The notes under the pieces were generated by a model. It was given only the letters and a program-made list of their open reading frames with translations, was not told the DNA's origin and ran no database searches. A program made the translations under genes and the position numbers. This document shows, piece after piece, positions 28,001 to 40,000 of a stretch of 64,000 nucleotides of DNA; the first letter of the stretch is position 1, and every line of letters begins with the position of its first letter. The stretch is from Macrostomum hystrix (lineage: Eukaryota; Platyhelminthes; Macrostomidae): the NCBI GenBank assembly GCA_950097015.1, contig CATNEN010000038.1, positions 29,790,501-29,854,500 on the forward strand, written 5' to 3'.

Positions 28001-31000
28001 AAACGATCCCTAGGATAAGCTACTCAAACGATCTCTAGGATAAGCTACTCAAACGATCCCTAGAATAATCTGCTTAAACGATATCTAGGATAAGCTATAT
28101 TATACTCAAACGATCCCTAGGATAAGCTACCCAAACGATCCCTAGGATAAGCTACTCAAACGATCTCTAGGATAAGCTACTCAAACGATCTCTAGGATAA
28201 GCTACTCAAACGCTATCTAGGATAAGCTACTCAAACGATATCTAGGATAAGCTACTCAAACGATCTCTAGGATAAGCTACTCAAACGATCTCTAGGATAA
28301 GCTACTCAAACGATCCCTAGGATAAGCTACTTAAAGATTTCTAGGATAAGCTATATTATACTCAAACGATCCCTAGGATAAGCTACTCAAACGATCCCTA
28401 GGATAAGCTACTCAAACGATCCCTAGGATAAGTTACTTAAACGATCCCTAGGATAAGCTACTCAAACGATCCCTAGGATAAGCTACTCAAACGATCCCTA
28501 GGATAAGCTACTCAAACGATCCCTAGGATAAGCTACTCAAACGATCTCTAGGATAAGCTACTCAAACGATCCCTAGGATAAGCTACTCAAACGATCCCTA
28601 GGATAAGCTAGTCAAACGATCTCTAGGATAAACTACTCAAACGATCCCTAGGATAAGCTACTTAAAGATATCTAGGATAAGCTATATTATACTCAAACGA
28701 TCCCTAGGATAAGCTACTCAAACGATCCCTAGGATAAGCTACTCAAACGAACCCTAGGATAAGCTACTCAAACGATCCCTAGGATAAGCTACTCAAACGA
28801 TCTCTAGGATAAGCTACTCAAACGATCCCTAGGATAAGCTACTCAAACGATCTCTAGGATAAGCTACTCAAACGATCTCTAGGATAAGCTACTCAAATGA
28901 TCCCTAGGATAAGCTACTCAAACGATCCCTAGGATAAGCTACCCAAACGATCCCTAGGATAAGCTAGTCAAACGATCCCTAGGATAAGCTACTTAAACGA
29001 TCCCGAGGATAAGCTACTCAAACGATCCCTAGGATAAGCTACTCAAACGATCTCTAGGATAAGCTACTCAAACGATCCCTAGAATAATCTGCTTAAACGA
29101 TATCTAGGATAAGCTATATTATACTCAAACGATCCCTAGGATAAGCTACCCAAACGATCCCTAGGATAAGCTACTCAAACGATCTCTAGGATAAGCTACT
29201 CAAACGATCTCTAGGATAAGCTACTCAAACGCTATCTAGGATAAGCTACTCAAACGATATCTAGGATAAGCTACTCAAACGATCTCTAGGATAAGCTACT
29301 CAAACGATCCCTAGGATAAGCTACTCAAACGATCTCTAGGATAAGCTACTCAAACGATCTCTAGGATAAGCTACTCAAATGATCCCTAGGATAAGCTACT
29401 CAAACGATCCCTCGGATAAGCTACCCAAACGATCCCTAGGATAAGCTACTCAAACGATCCCTAGGATAAGCTACTCAAACGATCCCTAGAATAATCTGCT
29501 TAAACGATATCTAGGATAAGCTATATTATACTCAAACGATCCCTAGGATAAGCTACTTAAACGATCCCTAGGATAAGCTACTTAAACGATCCCTAGGATA
29601 AGCTACTCAAACGATCCCTAGAATAATCTACTTAAACGATATCTAGGATAAGCTATATTATACTCAAACGATCCTTAGGATAAGCTACTCAAACGATCCC
29701 TAGGATAAGCTACTCAAACGATATCTAGGATAAGCTACTCAAACGATCCCTAGGATAAGCTACTTAAACGATATCTAGGATAAGCTACTCAAACGATCCC
29801 TAGGATAAGCTACTCAAACGATCCCTAGGATAAGCTAGTCAAACGATCTCTAGGATAAACTACTCAAACGATCCCTAGGATAAGCTACTTAAAGATATCT
29901 AGGATAAGCTATATTATACTCAAACGATCCCTAGGATAAGCTACTCAAACGATCCCTAGGATAAGCTACTCAAACGATCCCTAGGATAAGCTACTCAAAC
30001 GATCCCTAGGATAAGCTACTTAAACGATATCTAGGATAAGCTACTCAAACGATCTCTAGGATAAGCTACTCAAACGATCTCTAGGATAAGCTACTCAAAC
30101 AATCTCTAAGATTAGCGACTAAAGCGATCTCTGAAACGATCTATCACACTATCACACTATCACACTAATCTATATCTAATCACTGACCAGGCATAGGCGG
30201 ATGCTCCGACAGTAGCAGTTGCATTTCTGACTGACTTCTTCAAAGACGCGGTGACAGTCTCAACAATGGAAGCAAGAGCTGGCAACCTGGCAATATTTGT
30301 AGTCGCAACCATGGACGCTTTCAACAGAGGCGATGCGGCTATGGTAGCCAGTAGTGATTCACTATTAGCTAGAAAATAAGCTGTTAGACACGACTGGAAA
30401 GTGTTCAATAAGTCCAGACCAGCCGCGTGTTCAGTCAGCAATGCGACTAACGTTTGCAACTGTTTAAATGAGATTTGTAAAAAAATTTTAGTTAAACCAA
30501 TCATATACGAGCGTATTATATTTTTATAACTTAAATAATAACACTAACCAGTGATGGATCATTTAGTGCGTAGCCAAGTGTCGCTTCTAACAAATGAGGC
30601 ACCAACGGATGCTGTTGACCAGTTTGAGTCGATTCAATCAGCTGAGTATGAATGGTGCGTGTAGAAAAAAAATAAATCAATTAAGATAGAATATGCTTAA
30701 ATGCCTACTCTAAGTAAGAAGAAAATATAATCAGATCCCAAAAATACTAGATTCGAAAATTTTGGGTCCCAAAAAACTAGATCTCAAAACTATCGAATTC
30801 GATAAATTTTGAACTAAAAAAATATCAGATCTTCTAAATTATCGGATCCCAAAGAATACTAGATGGAAAATTTTCGGATTCTAAAAATATTGAGAAAAAA
30901 GAATTATCTAAAAAATTCTAAATCCTAAAAATATCAGATTTACAAAATTTCAGATCCCAAAAATTATCGGATCCTAATACGGATCCTAAACTATCCTATG

Positions 31001-34000
31001 TCAGATTCTAAGAATATCAGATCCCAAAAATATCTGATTTCAGAAATAATTAATCCCAAACAATAGTTGATCTAAAAAATATCAGATCCCAAAAATCAGA
31101 TCCCAAAAATATCAGATCCCAAAAATATCTGATTCCCAAAAATGTCAGATCCCAAAAATATCAGATCCCAAAAATATCAGATCCCAAAAATATCAGATCC
31201 CAAAAATATCCGATTTAAAAAATATCAGATCCCAAAAATCGGATCCCAAAAATATGATTTCAGAAATATAGAATCCCAAAAAATTGTTGATCCCAAAAAA
31301 TCTGATCCCAAAAGCGCTTTCAGATCCCAGAAGTTCTTTCAAATCCTAAATTTGTTCTCTGATCCAATCAGATCATAAAAAATATCACAACCAAAACAAA
31401 TTCGATACTGATTCCTAAGAGAAAAATAGGATTTCAATAATACCATATCCCAAAAGTAGTATCAGATTCCCAAAAATAATATCAGTTGCCAAGAGACAAA
31501 CCTCGCAGCAGCGTTCAATCAGTGCCTGTTTCTCCTTCATCGTAGCGTCTGGCAGCAGACCGCAGTCTCGAAGGACGCGAATACCTTTCACTAGTCTAAT
31601 AGCGCCAGCGTTAACTGACAACTCAGACTGCCTGCTTACTACTGGCAGTAGAGAGGCGACGGATGCTCCTTCCATTTCAGCTGACAGAGCAGCTATCAGT
31701 CCAGTCCGATATGTAGATCCAGTTTTCGCTAGGTTTCTGAATTTATTGATGGTTGTTCAATTCTCGTGCTAAAATCTTTTAACATCAATTAATTGTAGAA
31801 AATCACAAACCTTTAAAGGATCTAAAAGGTAAAATCCGTAACTGAATGATATGGGAAGGCCGAATCCCAACCTGAAAAATCTTAGATGGTCAAATCCCAA
31901 CCTGAAAGATCTTGGAAGGTCAAATCCCAACCTGAAAGATCCTAGAAGGTCAAATCCCAACCTGAAAGATCCTAGAAGGTCAAATCCCAACCTGAAAGAT
32001 CCTAGAAGGTCAAATCCCAACCTGAAAGATCCTAGAAGGTCAAATCCCAACCTGAAAGATCCTAGAAGGTCAAATCCCAACCTGAAAGATCCTAGAAGGT
32101 CAAATCCCAACCTAAAAGGTCTTGGAAGGTCAAATCCCAACCTGAAGGATCTGGGATGGCCAAATCCCGACCTAAAAGATATGGGAAGGTCAAATCTCAA
32201 CCTGAAGGATCTGGGAAGGTCAGATCTCAACGTGAAGGACTTTTAAAGGTCAAATCGCAACCTGAAGGATCTGGGAAGACGAAGTTTAAACAAGACCCGA
32301 ACACCAAAGCACAGTAAAAATGCTTACTTTGCAACAGCCGTCCAAGCAGCAGACATGCAGTCCAACAATCGAGTCAGCAGGCTGGGATCTTGAGCATCAA
32401 ATCCCAACAGGTGTGGCTTCAGAGTTGCTCTAGCCAGGATGGGCCATAAACCATCGTTTGCGACGGCCAGTAGGTCCTTTAAGCAGTCGGCTGCGACAGA
32501 GCCAGTTGACGCTGATGATGAAGAAAGCAGCAGCTGCAGCAGAGCTGCAGTACGCACAATGATCTGGCAGCGAAGTGTGTCAGCGGCAGCCAGCAGCGTT
32601 GAAGACAACGCGGCGTCGTTGAGGCTGGACAATTCGGATTGCAATCTCGGATTCAAAGCCGGATCGGAGGAGTTGAAAAATTCTGCTAATCTACTACATA
32701 GGCGACTGCCGCCAGCCTGACTGCCCAGTAGCTGAGGCGGATCTAGCAATCCAAGGCCAAGAGACCAAAGGTGACACTCCAGGCTGGCTAGGAGAGCGCG
32801 CAATTGACCTAGAGCATGCTGCTGCTGCTGCTGCTGTTGCTGCTGCGTTTGGAATCTGCAGTTGAGTGATTTACAAATACTTTCTAGCGAATACTTGTTA
32901 ATGCATACATTTATTTTATTTCTAAAAAATTAAAACTTATGAATGTCTACACGTAGTACATGCACTATAGCTTAATTCATTTGTAATTTTAGAGCAGTGC
33001 TTTATTAAACCTGCATTTGAATCAAACGTTACTTCGATCCAAATGTAATTTAACTGATATGTACTTTTATCAGGATGCACTTTTATCAGGGTGTATACTT
33101 TTATCTGGATGAACTTTTATCTGGATGTACTTTTATCTGGGTGTACTTTTATCTGGATGTACTTTTATCAGGATGTACTTTTATCTGGGTGTACTTTTAT
33201 CAATATGTTAATTGAATTATTTGTTTTCCCATTAAACTTTACTTTAATAGACCTATACTACTATCTACTTAATTTCTAAAAGTACACCAATCTAAACACC
33301 GCCTGCGAGCACTATACTCACCGCTCCCATCTGTCATAGAAGTAGGCCGGTTCGAACTTTTTTAACAAGGCCTGAAAAAACTGTCTAGGCGTCGACTGTT
33401 GCCGCTTCTCAGGCGACGATGACGCGCCGAGAAGCAGGCATTGAGCCAGGCCGCCGCGCAGACGACTGCGACGATTAGCCGGCGAGCCGTCGTTCACCAG
33501 CAGGCGCATCGCCGCCGCACGACAGGCAGCTTCGGGTTGGCCGCACTGGCCGACTAGCCAGCGAACGGCCACCTCCAGAGTGGCGCTGGCCCATTTGGAG
33601 CCGAGCGGAGTGCGACGTCCGGTTGATTGAATCTTCGGGGGGTCGATGATAATTTCTATTAGTTTAATTATCTAACTCATGGTCTCACCGAAAAGTATCG
33701 CAAATATCAAAAAGTTAACTTTATATTTTAATTATGCATACCGAAAAAAGCTAACGCTAAATCTCTAGTGCTACCGATATGTATCGAAAATATTAAACGC
33801 AACATCTTCAATTATACCTGATATGTATCGAAAATATCAAGCGCGAAATCTCTAATGTTATACCCGATATGCCCCATGAGATATCAAAGAGGAATATTCA
33901 GTTGGAATAGAGTATCATAACTAAAAAAGGCCAACCTGCAGCATTGAAGCTCGTTCAACAATAATCCGTTCTAGATGATCCAGAGCCAGGTCGCATTGTT

Positions 34001-37000
34001 CAACTGTGCCCAAACTGGCATCGTCTGCGTCAGCTAGTTGAATGCTACGCATGAAGCAATGCAGCAATTCGAATACGAACATATTAACTAGGCACTCCTC
34101 TTCGCGAAACTGAGCGTAGATAGAATTAAACGCTAAGGCGGCGCCAAGACGTTTAGACGAAGCCGGATGGAGGGCAAGTAAGCAAACTCGTTTTACAATG
34201 GATTTAACGTTGCAATTGTAGGAACTGGCTGGGTCCGGATCCTGATGCCGAACTGACCAAATGAGAAACTCGCGCAGACTCTGGGCTGCCAAATCGCGCA
34301 CTGAGGCGTCGCCGCCGGATTCCGTCAGTCGGTCGAATAGGGCGTCCAATAATAGGCCAGTGTAGGGACCTGCGGGTGAGTGGCAGAGCGGTCTAACGTG
34401 TTTGCCTCTGGCACAAATGTCCCTGAGCTAGAGATTCCGCGGCGAGGCCACATTCACGCAATGGAGGCTTGTCGTGCAGTTTACGCCCTTGAAGGTCAAC
34501 ATCCATGGCACACTGCCTGACGATGAGAAAGTCAGGGCAGATATGCACACATGTGTGTGTGTGCCTGCGTACGGCATCTGTGTGCGTGTGTGCTCAGGAG
34601 TCATTGAAATGGGCAGAACACATAAAATAGGGCCCTCCTCCTCATAATACGATTTATTATTAAGAACTAGTCACATATTTCCATTTAAATCCAATTCTTT
34701 TAAACTTTCCGAAATCCATTTCCCATAATCTCCCCATATCCCAATTCCAACAATCTCCCCATATCCCAATTCCAATAATCTTCCCATATCCTATTTTCAA
34801 TAATCTTCCCATATCCTATTTCCAATAATCTTCCCATATCCCAATTCCAATAATCTTCCCATATCCTATTTCCAATAATCTTCCCATATCCTATTTCCAA
34901 TAATCTTCCCATATCCTATTTCCAATAATCTTCCCATATCCCAATTCCAATAATCTTCCCATATCCCAATTCCAATAATCTTCCCATATCCTATTTCCAA
35001 TAATCTTCCCATATCCCATTTCCAATAATCTCCCTATATCCAATTCTTATCTTTATGTTCCATCAAAAAATATTATAATATCCCTTTCGAATCATCTTCC
35101 GACATCGCCTTTCTAACAATCTTCCCCTGCCCCATCTGAATGCCCCAAGCCCACCTTCAAACTCCCTGCTTCGACTGAACCAATGCACCAGCTGCATGAG
35201 CAGAGGCTGAAACAGTTGCCTAACAACCGGATCTTCGTCAGAAGCCAGCGGCAGCAGGGCCGGAAGCAGATGCCGCCAGAGAGTCAACAGTTGTTCCCGA
35301 TCGTCGCTAGTTGTCGGCGCGAATGCGCATCTAAGCCGATATGTATCGAAAAAGTTGAAATTAGAGAAGAAAATTATTGACAAAACAAAACCCGTGAGAA
35401 CACTCACCTTCCAGTTATGAGCAACACAATCGAATGCAAGCACTCGGCGGCTGCAACCTTACTCTGTCGGCTGCCAGATTCGGTTGCTAAGGCAACGCAA
35501 CGGCCTAGCAACGGGTCTAGATAGAGGCGCGGCTTACAATCGCTAAATGGTAAGTCAAAGTAGAGCAATCTACCGCCTGGACTCCACGCGGCTAAATCAG
35601 TATCTGCGGCGCGTTCAGAGGCAATTTCAGCCAGTTGATATTTAAAGCCGGAATGAGCTGAGCCAAGGAATAGGAGAATTCGTTTCTGCATCTCGGCTAG
35701 GCTGATCTCTGCGCCACCGGCAGCGTAGTTCCTGGCGCGAGCCTGCCGCGCTTCGATGGCACGGAGGGCCCGAGCCACCTGGAATCACGGATGGGATTGG
35801 GGAGAATGGGAGATCGATGGGATTGAGGAGGATGGGAGATTTATGGGATTAGGGAGAATGGGAGACTGATGGGATTAGGGAGAGTGGGAGGCTGATGGGA
35901 TTAGGGAGAGTGGGAGACTGATGGGATTGGGAGAAGAGGAGACTGATGGGATTGGGGAGAAGAGGAGTCTGATGGGATTAGGGAGAATGGGAGACTGATG
36001 GGATTAGGGAGAGTGGGAGACTGATGGGATTAGGGAGAATGGGAGGCTGATGGGATTAGGGAGAGTGGGAGACTGATGGGATTGGGAGAAGAGGAGACTG
36101 ATGGGATTGGGGAGAAGAGGAGTCTGATGGGATTAGGGAGAATGGGAGACTGATGGGATTAGGGAGAATGGGAGGCTGATGGGATTAGGGAGAGTGGGAG
36201 ACTGATGGGATTGGGAGAAGAGGAGACTGATGGGATTGGGGAGAAGAGGAGTCTGATGGGATTAGGGAGAATGGGAGACTGATGGGATTAGGGAGAGTGG
36301 GAGACTGATGGGATTAGGGAGAATGGGAGACTGATGGGATTAGGGAGAGTGGGAGACTGATGGGATTAGGGAGAATGGGAGACTGATGGGATTAGGGAGA
36401 ATGGGAGACTGATGGGATTAGGGAGAGTGGGAGACTGATGGGATTAGGGAGAATGGGAGACTGATGGGATTAGGGAGAGTGGGAGACTGATGGGATTGGG
36501 AGAAGAGGAGACTGATGGGATTGGGAGAAGAGGAGACTGATGGGATTAGGGAGAGTGGGAGACTGATGGGATTGGGAGAAGAGGAGACTGATGGGATGGG
36601 GAGAGTGGGAGATTGATGGGATTAGGGAGAATGAGACGAATGGGATTGGAGAGAATGGGAGATGGGAATGGGATGGGATGGGAAAAATAGACATAATGAA
36701 ATGGCTGGAAGAATGGAAGGGAGATGAATGGGATGGGGAGAATGGGAGATAATATTACAGCTGACTGAGGCTCACCGACTGTCTACCAAGCGCGGCACGG
36801 TCAACGCCGCCGCCTCGCATGGCTTCAGCTTCCGCGTCTGTGAGTCCAACCCCGGACGCGCGGTCTGAGCTGAGCACCGCCAGCAGGCCGGCTAGAACTG
36901 GACCAGCTCGTTCGGCCAAACTAGAGTTCGCACCTGATGTTGTCCATCGTTCCAAGGCCAACAGAGCCGATTCAAGTAGAGGCGGCCAAGATCTACCTAG

Positions 37001-40000
37001 GCGGAGGGCCTGGCGAATGGCTGCCAGAGCGTCGTCTGGACGTTCAACAGCCAGTAGGCTGGCTGGCAGTGCTAGGAGAAGGCGCAGACTGGCAGCTAGA
37101 AGGTCACCGCGTAACTGGCAGCATCTAGCAGATAGCGGGTAGACACAATGGGAAGGGATTAGTAAGCTGCCAATCTACGCGATAATTTAAGTCTGGAAAT
37201 GCTTTGTACAAACTTATTTTAAGCTAAGATTATAACTGACTAGATATTTGACAACTGTGGACTATCTGATGGAATATTTGCTAATTGATGGGATATTTTC
37301 AAACTGATGGGATATTTTCGAACTGATAGGATATTTGCTAATTGATGGGATATTTGCTAACTGATGGGATATTTGCTAATTGATGGGGTATTTGCTAACT
37401 GATGGGATATTTGCTAACTGGTGGGATATTGTTTACTTAAAGATAATAATTAACTCTTAGAATATCAGCTTACTAGATGAGATGGATTATTAAATAACAT
37501 TAGGAATATTTATGCTAACAAAGGGAAAACTGGCCTATAACTAAGAACATAATATTCAACACCTTCACCTGGCCGATAAACTGACAGCGAAGGCACCAAG
37601 CATTGAGCAGCACTGGACCCGACTATCCGCGGAAATGGTCATTTGCTCGCCTGTGTCCACTATCATACTCTCCGACGCGGCCCCGATAAACGAATCCGTT
37701 TCCATAGCAACCGGAGTGACGCTAGCCGCCGCTGCTAATTGATCGAAATAGCCGGACTCCCGAGCTCGATTGATAAAAGTGGCTAGCAGCTTGTAGAAAC
37801 CGCTGATTAGAGGATACCTAAATTGATTGAAAATTTGATATGATAATAACAGTTGTTTTTGTCAGGGGAAATCCCCCATTGGTAGTTCTTCTGGGGAAAG
37901 TGTTAGTGGTAACAAAATTGTCAGCTCTGATTAACGTCGCTGATTGGTCGGTGATGGAGGTGGGGTGGGCGTAGTCGGTGTTTTGGCGTGGGGAGGGCCA
38001 CGCCAATCAGCTGACCAATCAGCGACGTTGGGCGAGACCGCAACGTGTCTTTACAAATCGACAATGATAAGATTAAACAAAGCGAACTTACTGAGAGGAT
38101 TTCTCTATTAAAGCCTGGCATAGTGGATGAAACCATTTGATGATTGGACCTATTCGATAATGCTGCAGCAATTCTCTACAATGTTAGCGATGAAATAATT
38201 TTGGTTATTCCGCTGACAAATTGAGCACACGTAAGCATGTCCCCCAGATGTAAATTAATTAATGCACTAACTCAACAAAATCAACCAGATTGACAAATAT
38301 GACAATGTCTTTTGGCGTGTTGGCAACTAGGCCTTGAAGGGCATCAGTAGACGGTGCATTAGTCGGCTCTTGTTCAGTGGATTTAGACACCTCTGTGTGC
38401 TGCTGCTGCTTGTCATCATCAGTAACGGTTTGCAGATCAGTCACACGACAAGCAGAAAAGTCTAATCGTTCAATGACAGACAGTACAGACGATAGGAAGC
38501 TGTCAAACATGCTAGCGGAAATGGAGCTCGCTTCAACACTGGACATGCCGATGTAGTCGCATAGTTTCTGGGTATTGTAAAAATTATCATTTAGTACTTC
38601 TCACACTCATCTGATCATCTGATTATCTGAGAGGAATTTATATTGGAAGCTTTAAGAAACTGTAACTGGGGCATCTGACAGTTCTATTTACCGATACACG
38701 GGTTAAAACGGCCTTTTTAAGGCCCGTGCTAATACTCGTATGTACAATGAGTTAGTTAGAATCGCAGTTGAGTTTGACTGCCTAAATGATGGCTTACAGT
38801 TGTGAGACGAAAAATTACTTTTTTATTCTAGCCGTAAGCTTGGGAATCAAAATCCTGCATTTTAAACATGAATAAGCATGCAAGAGAATTACCAAATTAC
38901 CAAGCGTTTCAAGATAGACACTGAGTTAATATTGTTCGTTTTAAAAATGTTAATTTTAGCCAAGCAAGGACCACACTTAAACAAGACAAACATTTCCTAA
39001 CAGGTGTGGATCTTGAATAAAAACTATCAAAATGATCTGTTTGATGATAGCATCCACTTGCGATACGTTTCTGGATAAATAGACCTGATTCGCAACCAGT
39101 TCTGATGATTTTAATAGTAAATCATTCGAATTGATGAAATAATACATTTTCAGCTATGATTTCGGAAAAACTTTGGTGAGTTTAATTCATTTATTATAAC
39201 TGATTAATTACGACAAGAGAAAAGTAGAATGGGAAAAATGGGAGTATAGTGGGGAAGATGGGAGTAAAATTGGGAGATGGCAGTAGAATTGGGAAGATGG
39301 GAGTAGAATGGGGAAGATTTTATTAGATGGGGAAGATTTTATTAGATGGGGAAGACGGGAGTAGAATGGGAAGACGGGAGTAGAATGGGAGATGGCAGTA
39401 GAATTGGGAAGATGGGAGTAGAATGGGGAAGATGGGAGTATAATTGGAATATGGCAGTAGAATTGGGAAGATGGGTGTATAATCGGGAATATTGGAGTAA
39501 AATGGGGAAGATTTGATTAGATGGGGAATATGGGAGTAGAATGGGAATATGGCAGTAGAATGGGAAGATGGGAGTATAATTGGAATATGGCAGTAGAATT
39601 GGGAAGATGAGAGTATAATTGGAATATGGCAGTAGAATTGGGAAGATGAGAGTATAATTGGAATATGGCAGTAGAATTGGGAAGATGAGAGTATAATTGG
39701 AATATGGCAGTAGAATTGGGAAGATGGGAGTATAATTGGAATATGGCAGTAGAATTGGGAAGATAGGTGTATAATCGGGAATATTGGAGTAAAATGGGGA
39801 AGATTTGATTAGATGGGGAATATGGGAGTAGAATGGGAAGATGGAAGTAGAATGGGAAGATGGGAGTAGAATGGGAATATGGGAGTAGAATGGGAAGATG
39901 GGAGTAGAATGGGAATATGGGAGTAGAATGGGAAGATGGGAGTAGAATGGGAAGATAGTAGTAGAATTGGGAACCCCTAATTATAACTGAATTTTACATA

